From assembly GCF_000003605.2 (NCBI RefSeq), contig NW_003126883.1:679478-701294 (forward strand): DNA of 21,817 nucleotides. Reading direction: 5' to 3'. The notes beneath the pieces are model-generated. The model was not told the origin of the DNA, searched no databases, and was given only the letters and a program-made list of their open reading frames with translations. Of this stretch, positions 9,969-19,530 are shown piece after piece. A program made the position numbers and the translations under genes. Source of the DNA: Saccoglossus kowalevskii (lineage: Eukaryota; Hemichordata; Enteropneusta; Harrimaniidae). The number at the start of each line of letters is the position of its first letter. Position 1 is the stretch's first letter.

Positions 9969-10952
9969 GTTTTTTTGGGGGGTTGAGTTAATTCATTTAA
10001 TTAACTGGCAATAAATCGAATCGATGTTTGACATTTTTTTTTCATTAATACAAAAACAAAAACAGGGTCAAAGTCGCTCATGTTAATTATGTATATATTT
10101 ACAGTATTATAATTTTTCTAGGTATTTAATTATGTTTTCCCATTTGTTAACAAATATTTCGTGTTTCCTATATTGTTCTGCGATCGATTTTCTAGGTCAA
10201 AGGTTTGTTTTACTCTTTCAATAAATAAGTTTAAGTTCGGTTTAGAATCATTAAACCTCGTAATATATAATTCATATTTTCCAAGTAGAATTAAGTGCTT
10301 CCACAGGGCTTGAAAGTTACTTTTGCCACCAGAATTAAAGATTACCTCTTTTTTTTTTACAAATATTGATATTTTCGGCACATATATTTATCCAAAATAT
10401 TTAAATTTTTTGCCAGAATTTCTGGCTTTCTTCACATTCCCACAGCAAGTGTTCCTAATCTTCGTTTAGGTCACAGTTGTTGCATCTGTCGTCGTTAATT
10501 TTCTTATTTTTGTATAGAAAAACATTTGTGGCAAGAATTTGATGCAAAATTTTATACTGAAACCCGCGCATTTTTTCGTTGATTGTTATCTGTTTAATTT
10601 GGTTCCAGGCTTCCTGTCAGTCAACATCATCTGTATATGTTTACTAGCAAATGTGCTTAATGCAGTGGCCTTCTCAAATTTTGAATTTCTTAAAACATTG
10701 TAGTAGCCATTACATTTTAATTTGCTATATCGCTTATAGTTTTCGCAAATAGGTCTCGTCTCTTTTGGCGACGTACGCCGTTTTAATGCAGATTTCCATT
10801 CTGTAGGGGTTGCGGACGTTAAGCCATAATATTTAATAAAATCTGATTTGATATTAAATTTAGTCCGGAACTGATTGAATGACAAAACCTCCCCATTCTC
10901 AACAGTCAAGTCACCTACGTACTTCACCCCGTGGTCAAACCAATTGCGGTAC
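9969..10952 (-). pseudogene. 5'-truncated L1/Tx1-type LINE, C-terminal end of ORF2
   Basis: On the minus strand the 5' junction at 10952 opens directly into coding-like sequence: RNWFDHGVKYVGDL, ENGEVLSFNQF and KYYGL-SATPTEWK, to about 10590. This region lies downstream of the reverse transcriptase in L1/Tx1-type ORF2 proteins. After a frameshift FQYKILHQILATN leads into a zinc-knuckle-like CX2C-H-C motif: Cys at 10482-10484 and 10473-10475, His at 10449-10451, Cys at 10434-10436, within EHLLWECEESQKFW. Then follows the terminal block (ALWKHLILLGKYELYITRF, to 10133). The RT and endonuclease are absent through 5' truncation at integration. In-frame stops and frameshifts make it non-functional. 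The first residues of the longest open frame (upstream of 10952) derive from the flanking repeat, not the LINE. Exact 14-bp duplications flank it, as expected for target-primed reverse transcription. The placement as L1/Tx1 is from remembered family features. Confidence 0.88.
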
Positions 10953-10966
10953 TGGAATGGTTTATT
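10953..10966. repeat. LINE target-site duplication, right copy
   Basis: This is an exact copy of 9955-9968. Downstream of it, homology with copy A resumes without loss (A from 5526, B from 10967). Confidence 0.88.
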
Positions 10967-11087
10967 TATTATATGGTACCAAAAATACAAAATGATTTAT
11001 CGTCTGCAATTGACGACAAATCAAACAACCCTTTCTCCACAAACCCTCCCTCAAAATATACAATGTACGTGATATAGCGCCCTTTTT

Positions 11088-11251
11088 GTGGTAGGTAACG
11101 ATAAAATAGCACCACCTTTCAGTGAAACGACACTGAGGGTAGAACGCACGCGTTCCAGATTGTTAAGTGGTTATTTGGAATTTGAAATCTTGACCTCAGT
11201 TGAGTTGTCCTCTGTTTAGGTCAATTCAACTAAGTCGCGTCATTCGAATTA
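11088..11251. other. 164-bp segment in copy B absent from copy A
   Basis: Copy A passes directly from its T-run (to 5670) into TTAGCT (5671-5676). Copy B has 164 extra bases before TTAGCT (11252-11257). The extra segment contains an imperfect hairpin, AGTTGAGTTG 11198-11207 against CAATTCAACT 11222-11231. No target-site duplication or terminal inverted repeats are evident, so it may be either an insertion in B or a deletion in A. Confidence 0.75.
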
Positions 11252-11564
11252 TTAGCTCAGAAAACGTGAAATTATTCAACACACAATTTACTGGTAATAT
11301 GTCTGAGCCAGTGAGCAAAATAATTTGTGAATAACATTATATGTATATAAAGCAATATAAATATAATATAAGTGTGTGTGAAAATTATATGTATATAATA
11401 TTGTTGTCTTTTTTTGCAAAACTAAATTGGCCATGAATACACATGAAATAATAAATAGGCCATTAGGTAGACAAACATTAGTACGGCAATTACACTACCA
11501 TATTCGCCTATATTTAAGCTTTCAGATGGTGTTTATGTTATATTAACCTGCTCAGTAAACACAG

Positions 11565-12279
11565 GAAAATGTTTAATTTCGTTCCCTCTATTGCCACCTT
11601 ACGCATGATACATCAATCAGTTATACAAATTAAGTTACCACTGTGCAAAAAATGTCATGTTAATAAATTTACGAGTTATGTCGCGGCAAACACAGTTTTT
11701 GAAATATCTAGATTGAAAATAATGAAGTTTAACATTAATAACACACTAAATAAACAGTAATTTAACATATGTTTCCTTCTAAATCCATAAATACGCAATC
11801 TGCCCAAACCAGTCATCTGCAGGACAACCCTGAGCTGGCAATCAGTGCCATTCAGTGATGCATTTGCTGTTTCATTTACATATGGGTTACCTTGAACAGG
11901 TGCCTCAGGATTGTATAATATTCAAGAGTTGTATATGCACCATCCCAATAACACACCAGTTAAAGGAATTATTATCTTATGACCTTGAAAATAATTGACC
12001 TTGAGATCTACCACAGCTGACAATGATTCATAACCCGCTTATCGTGGCAATCAATGTTTAGCCACTCTATCGAGCTTTTAATTTTTGGTGCCAAAATAAA
12101 TTTATTATTGACTTAATTTTTCCACCTGACTTGTTTTTAGATATTTTGAGATCTGATTTGTCGAAATACAATCGATCTTTGAGCTACAGCAGAAGCAAAC
12201 TTGCATCTGTATGCGCGAACACATTGAGTATGCAAGTGATATCAATTTGCGAATAGAGAACTACTAGCATACATTTCAC
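11565..12279. other. Spacer without a recognisable gene
   Basis: This is AT-rich sequence. A 63-codon ATG-started plus-strand stretch (11569-11760) begins right at the end of copy B. It shows no motif and is within chance expectation for this composition. Confidence 0.5.
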
Positions 12280-12344
12280 GTAACCATAACCATATTAGGT
12301 GGCCCACATAACCATAATGTAACCATAACCATATTAGGTGGCCC
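12280..12344. repeat. 39-bp tandem repeat, two partial units
   Basis: An identical 26-mer beginning GTAACCATAACCATATTAGG occurs at 12280-12305 and 12319-12344, giving a 39-bp period. The intervening 13 bases contain a third partial CATAACCATAAT. It looks like a remnant of a short minisatellite or a replication-slippage duplication. Confidence 0.85.
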
Positions 12345-12876
12345 TACTTTCTAACTGGCTGGAATGGCGTCACAATGTTTCTGAAGTCTATGCCTACAGC
12401 CGCGTCATATATGGGCTCATACCACTAATTGAATTTCCATAGACGACAATGTTAACATATGACGAGATTGCTATATGAAAATGACGAAGAAAGTTGAAAA
12501 TATGGCTCAAAAATGGGAAATCAACATGCCAGTAATCAACCATATGAAAAAAACTAACATGTTGGCCAGCTCAAACTCTTGCAAATCTCAGGTAAACAAG
12601 ACACACCTACTGTATTTGGATTGCACCAAGAGAAATCACTGGAAAAACACCAAGATTAGAACATCCATTAACACACAGAATAAACCCACAGGTACACAGA
12701 CGCTAAGTAGTAAACAAAAGACCACATGTTGGTCTCACCTCTGACCCAGGTGATTACGCCCTCAAACAGGGAGCACCTGAGAAAAATAATATTTAAAAAA
12801 TTTCATTGGTTCTTGCTGGGCATTTAAATTGGGCTACGAGCAGCCATTGGTTAATTAGTGGCATGAGACCTATATG
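12345..12876. other. Spacer before the DIRS-type relic
   Basis: An 89-codon ATG-started stretch (12475-12744) is lysine- and asparagine-rich with no recognisable domain. A small inverted repeat, CAGGTG 12747-12752 and CACCTG 12774-12779, lies just downstream. Neither supports a gene call. Confidence 0.45.
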
Positions 12877-13182
12877 CAACTTGTTATTGATGCTAGCGGC
12901 ATAGGACATGATGACTTATTTCGCGGTCACTGGTTTCAGGAACGCTGGCCCTCTAGCCTCACATTGGATGCCACCCAACTCTCCATCGCTTATGTAGTTG
13001 ATATGTTGTCTAGTTATTTCTGCTGCATCACACAACTTTATGTTCCAGGATGAACACATCCCTGGTAAACTTAATATCATAGCTGACTCCCTATCTCGAT
13101 TGCATGCTCAGCAGTTCCGGGAAGCAGCAGAAGCTTTGTCCTGTCATACACCCCCCAGTGTAATGTTCAACTGAGCAATACA
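12877..13182 (+). pseudogene. DIRS-type retrotransposon RNase H relic, frameshifted
   Basis: The first frame reads LVIDASGIGHDDLF, GHWFQERWP and LSIAYVVDML. This corresponds to the RNase H start of DIRS/Ngaro-type elements: a DAS catalytic-aspartate motif, then G-W---WP and SIA. A frameshift and deletion near 13030-13050 follow. The second frame gives NFMFQDEHIPGKLNIIADSL and then SRLHAQQFREAAEAL, matching the conserved HIPG--N--AD-LSR-----FR block at the RNase H end. The middle of the domain (the E/D residues around the FHCDN region) is missing. No tyrosine recombinase or RT is recognisable on either side, so only a short piece survives. DIRS-type rather than Ty3-type is inferred from the ADSLSR-FRE arrangement. 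The RNase H identity is stronger than the clade. Confidence 0.68.
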
Positions 13183-14148
13183 ATAACTGCCCACATTTGC
13201 TTATAACATTTGACATCCCAAGACGGCTGTGGGCATTCCTACGAATTTTTGACTATTGTTCGACCTCTTGTTTGAATCTGCATTTCTAACATACTTCTTC
13301 ATTTTTCTTCGCTGCACCGAATTTACCTGTACAACTAAAGCCTCAACCTCTTCATCATAACATGATTAGCCATGTTTCATTATGGCTTCGGCCTTCGACT
13401 TTTCATTCGGACCCCCGAACACCTGTTGCCATGCATTTCAGAAATTTACCCACCTCGTGACAACTTATGAGCTAAAGATAAAATACTCATAAGGTAAGCA
13501 CGCTACCAGAGATTTATATTATTAGACCTTAGAAGATAAGCTCCAAGCTCCAATATGCGAAGTAGCCCCACAAAGGCCCCACCCCAGATTTTACGTCAAA
13601 ATACCCAAGTTTGAAGATACACTAACTAGCTGCTAATCCAGCATTCACATGTTTGTCTCTCCAGCAATCATGATAAGTTAATTTAGGCCACTTGCAGTTC
13701 TGATTAATTGGTTGATCAGCTTCACTGAACTAGCCAATCATCATGCAGTACACATGTCACTCGAGGTTTATTGTTTTGCTATTGACTTTGTCCAGTTCAT
13801 TCAGTATTTAGTCACACTTCATTCCTTGATGTACGTTATCCCAGCACATTCCCCTGCAATCATCATATGTCCCTCCAGTTAGTGTAATAGCAAGACAGGC
13901 TGACGATTACATCCTGCCCCCCTCAATGGACCGATACCAGCTTCCAGTGCCACCCCGTACAATTCATGCCCAATTTTAGTTTATTAATGTATTTGTTTTA
14001 AGTTAATGTAATGATTACGTCGTTAACGTTTTCCCTACGTCTGCTAAAACGTGTATTTTCAAATAGTATTTAACTGGCTTTCTACACTTGTTTCTAATTA
14101 TGAGCAGGGGATACAAAAAGGCAGAGGATACAAATCCCTCCTTTTCTA
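13183..14148. other. Sequence downstream of the RNase H relic, no identifiable coding
   Basis: In DIRS-type elements a tyrosine recombinase should follow, but I cannot find its motifs here in any frame. The stretch is less AT-rich than that further right, with pyrimidine-rich patches near 13140-13160 and 13910-13930. It may be decayed element sequence. Confidence 0.35.
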
Positions 14149-16716
14149 TTAGCAAAATAAAAGAAAAATTGTCTTCACTAAAAGTATTTCTAGAGTTTTG
14201 ATAGAAGAGAATCTACACATGATGGATAATGAAAGTCGTCTATGACAGTGATTTACATCGATAATATTAATGGTCGCTTCATTTAGTTTTATTAAAAAAT
14301 TATATGTACCCGAATGAGTAACCAAAATGTTATCCTCTAATAGAATATGTAAACTATAGAACTCAATTTTTAAGAGATTGAAACATGCATTTGTGGTTAT
14401 ATGAGATGAAGATCCCACCGATATATAGTGAAATATTACAATGTCAAAATAAATGATTGATGTTGTCCAAGAGGATTTTTTTTAAATCTGAAAAATTCCT
14501 CGTTAATTTTTAGTCGCCTTACTGTCTTTGTGTTTCTGTATATAAATTAATTTAATAGCAATAACTCTATTTCTGCTGACGCACAACAAATCAATAAATA
14601 AAACGTTTGATTAGTTATGATTACAATTACTATTTATTTGGTTTCCAGTGTATCCTGATATATTCACAAGAATCAAATTAGTCACATATTTTATAATTGT
14701 TGAGGTTCATTACAATCGAGCAAAACTGTAAAGCATTTGTAGATGCAAATGTTTCGATTGCAACATCTGTCAAAGTGCAGTCAACATTAATTAGTGTGAA
14801 ATACAAACCAATCAATCATTTGATTATTACTTATAGAACACCTGTGTTATTTACATAAGTGTATATTCAAATGTGAAAACATATACCTAGTACATTTAGC
14901 GATATGACTTGCCGTCTGTATTTATTGAAACACTAATGTGAAAATGAGGACAGTGTCAGTGATAATAGGACAATCTTTAGCATCTACCCCATTATTATTT
15001 ATTTTTAACAGAATGTTTTTAAACCGTATAACAAGGCTTTCTTTCAAAAATGTCATGATATAACAAGGTAACTATTGAGTAAACAAATATCACTGAAAAA
15101 TGACAGCATCTGCTACAATGAAAAAATAACTTGATGTACATCAATGTCTCATGAAATTCTATGTAAGTGTAAACGAAATCCATGCATGCCAGTATCTGAA
15201 AAGCAGAAATGACGGATGGTCATACAAAAATGGCAAATAGATGACCAGATATTTTTTTCGCTAAAATGGTTGACAACATGTACGTTTTTTACATATGTGT
15301 AAAGTTCGAATCGGTTCAGGCTTTTGTGAAGTCATTAAGGTTAACCTATTACGTTTTTGGGGAAATAAAAAACAAATTCTGTTTAACTACAAAGCAAAAG
15401 AATGAATTACACGCTGAAGAAGTTGATGAGCAGATAATCATAAGTATGAAAAATTTTGCTTGGTAAACAATATTGACATCGGGACTAAACATTTGTGTTG
15501 AGTTTATTCTTCCCATATTCTAATCACATTTCTGACTTCTCCGTTTCGTTCAGTTGTAAGTAACACTGTCTTAAACTGTAAAACAAAAAGTAATGATTTT
15601 ATTAAACCAAGGAGTGAAACATAAATATAGTAGGAATGTGTTTGCGCTTAGAATTGTGTCAAGGTACATATGCTTCGCAGTTACACATAACAAATTATGT
15701 CAATATATGTATAAAAATAACCAGGTTCCCCACAATCTGACTAGTACTAGATATTAGTGAAACATAATTCCTGAACAGATACTCATAAATGAACGTCACA
15801 GCATTTGTACATCAGGGGTTGTGCTTTGGTAATTGGTTGGTTTTTATAATTCTGACTTCTAAAGCAAATTATGAACATGTGAACAGATAATGACCAATTA
15901 TGACTTGTTAAGCAAATTATTCAAGACTGTGTGTTTTGATCGGCTGTACAGCAACAAGGCAGAGGTAAACAAAAACATGAACTTGATGGCCACTTGAGCT
16001 ATTTCTTAAGTTAGATATATTATAATAACATACTCTACAGTATCTTAAAGTTGAGGCATGTATACCCCATAAGATGGATTTGTACTGAATAAAACTGTAT
16101 TTACACCTGTACTACAATGACGTGCCATGTTGGTTATGTAATGGCAAAGCTAAGTGTCATTTGCAGGTAAAGGTTTAGTCTGATAACAAATGTGTAATAG
16201 TGTTTCCACCGTGGCAGTCTTGTTTTTATGGTGGACAATAAGTCCTAGCAGCTTCATGATCCTGGCTCCTACACATTAAAGCTGAAATGTCACAAACATA
16301 AGACGTTAACTTGGAATACATGTGCTGCTCACTCAATTGTGATAAGTAGTATGTCTACAATTACAAAATTATGTTTAAAAAATGCCCATAGCAAGATATT
16401 TCAACGGCACTGTGACTAGTCTTTTTAATGAGCATAGTTACAGCTTGCGTATCTGAGCATATAACATCTTGTTTTGCCACAGCGGCCTCAATTGTAATCT
16501 TCTGTGTGATTATATACACTGTAAATACACTGATGGGCAAAGTCAAACACCCAACCAAAATCCTAATCATGTGATATAAGGCTATTTGACTGAATGAAAA
16601 AGTTCAATGTTCCTGAACAAGAAGTCCTCCCACTTTTAACGATGATGCATGGGACAAGGTTCCTGCAAGCGACTTTAGCCTTTTTCAAGATTAATGTTAT
16701 GTTCAGTTTGTCCTCT

Positions 16717-16717
<1 letters not shown>
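14149..16717. other. AT-rich stretch without a recognisable gene
   Basis: I read both strands and saw only short open stretches with no domains (for example 14149-14418 minus and 15266-15466 plus). I noticed no long inverted or direct repeat and no RNA gene. Confidence 0.55.

Positions 16718-16749
<32 letters not shown>
16718..16749 (-). repeat. Poly(T) run of 32
   Basis: Thirty-two consecutive T follow CTCTG. This is by far the longest homopolymer in the window. It may be the poly(A) tail of a minus-strand retroposon whose body would lie to the right, or a simple mononucleotide microsatellite. I found no matching target-site duplication and no retroposon body. Confidence 0.95.
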
Positions 16750-16751
<2 letters not shown>

Positions 16752-18623
16752 ATTCATGGAGATTATACCTAAAACTTTATCTTGTTCAGGTGATACTACT
16801 TTACTCGAGCTTATAAGAGTTTGTATAATTAATTATTCTTCTTTTGAGTCAGAAAGTCATCAAGATAACTGACAATACAATTATTTCCTTACCTACACAT
16901 CAGTCTTGTGACGCCACTAGGCGGCCTTGTGAAAATGCTGGGGGAATATTTCAATCTAAAGATATTGGTTGCCTGTACCACAAAACTTCTATCCTAGACC
17001 TTGATATTTAGACGGTCTATTGGCATTCCAATAAGCACGACTTTTCCATCACTTCTAGCAGACATATTCTTGTATTCGATTGAATTTATGCAATGTCTCA
17101 AGTGGAATGAAAATAAACTTGCACAAACATGTACCTTGATCACGAAGGTATTAAGTTTTAATTGTTATAATACAGCAATCCCAAAGTTGAGTGAAATGTG
17201 CGTTACCATATACCACGTTATGCTGATAAAACACGTTATGCTCTTTAAATATGACTTAGGTCCCAAGTCATAATTTGTTTATCCAACATTATATCGCATA
17301 TGATAAATGCGTGTTAGAAAAACTGCTCCAACGGTAATCAGATGGGGAGCGTAATCTTGTGGTGAAATGTATGTTTCCCACAAATATAATGTTTACAAAT
17401 AGTAAGTGCGTACCATGCGCGTATGTTCTTTGTAGCTACATTTAGTTTGTCCTAAGTAATTATTATTTTCTCTACATGGATGTGCATGTATCACTTTGGT
17501 AGATGAGCTAATATCAATGTTTGGTTCATTTAGTAGACGCAAAGCAAATAAGACGAAATCCTGCACCTCCCCCCTTTCAGTCGTGTCCATTAAGTCGAAA
17601 GGAATAAACCAATACAAACAATACAATAGGCACCATTCCTATGAGAAGTAATCAAATATCAAGATTCAGAATCTGATTATGGATTACTTATATTTGAATT
17701 TGAGTGTTCCAGAGAGTTCATCTCATGCACGCAACTCAAATCCTCAACGCATGTATAATTATATTGTGTTCCTAACAAAGGGCGGGGAAAGCATTGCCTG
17801 AGTATACATTATGCAGAATTGAGTCTTCAATGCATATATAAAAGTTTTATGTTAATTGGTTAGAATATTTAGCAGTGTATTTTTCTCGGAAGCAAAATGT
17901 ACCATTGACCTTAACCTTGAAATTCCCTTTTGTAATGTACGTTACGTATTCGATAAATATATATACATTAATACATTGATAGATAAAGCACTGAATTTCT
18001 GAATGAGCATGGTCATTAATTTTGTGTCATACGTGTCCAGTAAAGATCTATGAACCGATTTATGAACATTGTGGAAGAGCAAAAAACATCATGCGACATT
18101 AGCCTTGTGTGGATGACTTGGTTCATACAATTGTGTCTAAAACGATATTTCGGTAAGATTTTGTCATCTTTATGTAGTTATATTCAAACAGTGTTTAAAC
18201 TCGTAGCTATTGCCACTTTACCTTGGAACATCCGGCAGTACTTCAGCACCAAAGCCTGAATCCGCTATAGAATCGTCGCATATATCAAATAGAGCATATA
18301 TCATGAGTACACACACATTTGTTTATTCGGTAAATAGTTGCCGTAAGTGATATATACAGTCTATGTTATATGAAAAACACTCTGTATAGACAGTCTGGTG
18401 AGGGTAGCTTTATGGTAATGTTACTTAGGTATATTATCAGATATTATCATAGTTGTGAATCAAGTGACACACCAGCGACGTTCAATTTATTGGTAGTATC
18501 CAAAAAGTTGGATGCCTTTAATAGAGAAAACACGATAAATGATAACATGTTTGCACATTACATCGGGAAAGGATTATTTTATCATATATAAAGATGACTC
18601 ATACGACTTATTTACCACTTCCG
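16750..18623. other. AT-rich stretch without a recognisable gene
   Basis: Only short, motif-free open stretches are present (17001-17273 plus, 17393-17626 minus, 18050-18259 plus, 18370-18591 plus). A decamer GCATATATCA recurs near 18279 and 18294. Nothing else stands out. Confidence 0.55.
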
Positions 18624-18632
18624 TGTCACTGA

Positions 18633-18645
18633 GAATGTTCTAGAA
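18633..18645 (+). promoter_or_regulatory. Heat-shock element 1
   Basis: GAATGTTCTAGAA is a perfect three-unit heat-shock element (GAA-nn-TTC-nn-GAA), the binding site of trimeric HSF1. It lies about 180 bp upstream of the TATA box. Confidence 0.7.
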
Positions 18646-18663
18646 CCGTACTGTGTCTGGGTG

Positions 18664-18676
18664 GAATATTCTAGAT
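18664..18676 (+). promoter_or_regulatory. Heat-shock element 2 (one mismatch)
   Basis: GAATATTCTAGAT matches nGAAnnTTCnnGAA with the last A replaced by T. It lies 31 bp downstream of the first element. Confidence 0.6.
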
Positions 18677-18736
18677 TTTTTTAAGAAACTGGTTGAATAT
18701 GTAATAGAACACTGTAGGAGGCAATAGAAGGTAATG

Positions 18737-18749
18737 GAACATTCTAGAA
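18737..18749 (+). promoter_or_regulatory. Heat-shock element 3
   Basis: GAACATTCTAGAA is again a perfect three-unit heat-shock element, 73 bp after the second and about 65 bp upstream of the TATA box. Confidence 0.7.
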
Positions 18750-18813
18750 TTTGTAGTAAGTTTCAGACTCATTATGTATGCTGATGTAATGGACTATTTA
18801 TAGACAGTGGTGG

Positions 18814-18846
18814 TATATATAGGGAAGTTGTTCAGCACTGAGATCA
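18814..18846 (+). promoter_or_regulatory. TATA box and predicted transcription start
   Basis: TATATATA at 18814-18821 is followed by TTCAGCA (18831-18837), an initiator-like sequence, and by AGATCAG at the usual 28-32 bp distance. A second TATA-like string, TATTTATA, lies at 18795-18802. The plus-strand orientation fits the three upstream heat-shock elements. The first downstream ATG (18848) opens only a short frame, so the transcript would be non-coding or spliced. Confidence 0.5.
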
Positions 18847-18989
18847 GATGGAGATCTTGTTGAATTGTATTGGAGTTTAAGTATCTAGTTATTGGAGTAG
18901 TGGAGTTTTACCGCGTTATTGTACTTGATGTTTGCAGAGTATAATAATACCAGTACCAGTTGAAACCTCATCTGTTGGCTCGTGTTCGT

Positions 18990-19504
18990 ATGTTATCATC
19001 GCCGCCAGGGAAGTCTTTCTGTTACTGTTGCCATTTTGGTATTTGAACCATCACACCTGTTCTATACCAATTACGGTAATATTACGTTGCGTGCGACAAC
19101 AGATTATTATTGTTTAAACAAATCTTGTCATAGAAAACGTAATTTTTACCGACAAGCAATACATTACCGACAAAAAGGATGTTTTTTATTTGCACAATTT
19201 AGTATTCCTACCCACAGAGGTCGCTCTTTCAGTGTCCCCGTTTCTGAGAATAGTTCATTGCATAACATACTAAACTTCTGTAAACTCAAGAATAATACAA
19301 CATTGACAAAAAAATACTCACTTTGACAACAAAAAATACTTACCAAGTCGCATTTAAGGTAATTGTAAAGAAAGTTCTCCTACTGATGTAATTGGTAAAA
19401 ACGTTTCTAGATTATGAATATCACCAATGAAACTTAAACCAACACCAACTTGTAGTGCAACATGTCTAAGAGAAATCAAATACGCTTTTCCAGCTTATTA
19501 CGCC
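18990..19504. other. Sequence downstream of the heat-shock-type promoter
   Basis: Two overlapping plus-strand open stretches (18932-19117 and 18982-19326) have no recognised domain. They conflict with each other in frame and with an opposite-strand frame. I see no gag, pol or chaperone similarity. Confidence 0.45.
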
Positions 19505-19530
19505 TCACCCTTGGGAAGGACTCAGGGTGA
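19505..19530. other. Perfect 7-bp stem hairpin
   Basis: TCACCCT (19505-19511) pairs perfectly with AGGGTGA (19524-19530) around a 12-nt loop. It is GC-richer than its surroundings and has no adjacent T-run. The role is unknown. Confidence 0.6.

Larger units (their letters stand above)
8112..11564 (+). repeat. Long diverged direct repeat, copy B (interrupted)
   Basis: Copy B is the second copy of the unit at 3857-5992, in the same orientation and about 4.3 kb downstream. It is longer because it contains a LINE insertion (9969-10952 plus a duplicated 14-mer) and a 164-bp stretch missing from A (11088-11251). It also keeps small blocks that A lacks, for example around 8165-8190 and 8660-8695, so A has suffered deletions too. 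The open stretch 8974-9387 (137 codons) starts at GTG, resembles no family I know and is broken in copy A. I do not call it a gene. ACAGG flanks both ends (8106-8110 and 11561-11565), a possible but weak 5-bp target-site duplication. Confidence 0.92.
18624..18970 (+). mobile_element. Candidate LTR-like promoter block
   Basis: The block begins TGTCACTGAGAATG and could end at CCTCA, giving the TG...CA ends usual for LTRs and a length of 347 bp. It contains three heat-shock elements, a TATA box and a likely initiator in the right order. Just after it TGGCTCGT (18976-18983) faintly resembles a retroviral-type primer-binding site. No gag or pol follows, no second LTR is in the window, and I saw no target-site duplication. 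A host heat-shock-type promoter with its exon structure hidden, or a solo or truncated LTR, are both possible. The ends given are tentative. Confidence 0.33.

Noticed and set aside
11191-11223. Inverted AGGTCA hexamers as a nuclear receptor element
   Set aside because: Two 6-mers with a 21-nt gap do not match a standard receptor spacing and are expected by chance.
16594-16872. Open frame across the poly(T) run
   Set aside because: The poly-phenylalanine (or poly-lysine on the other strand) is created by the homopolymer and not by coding sequence.
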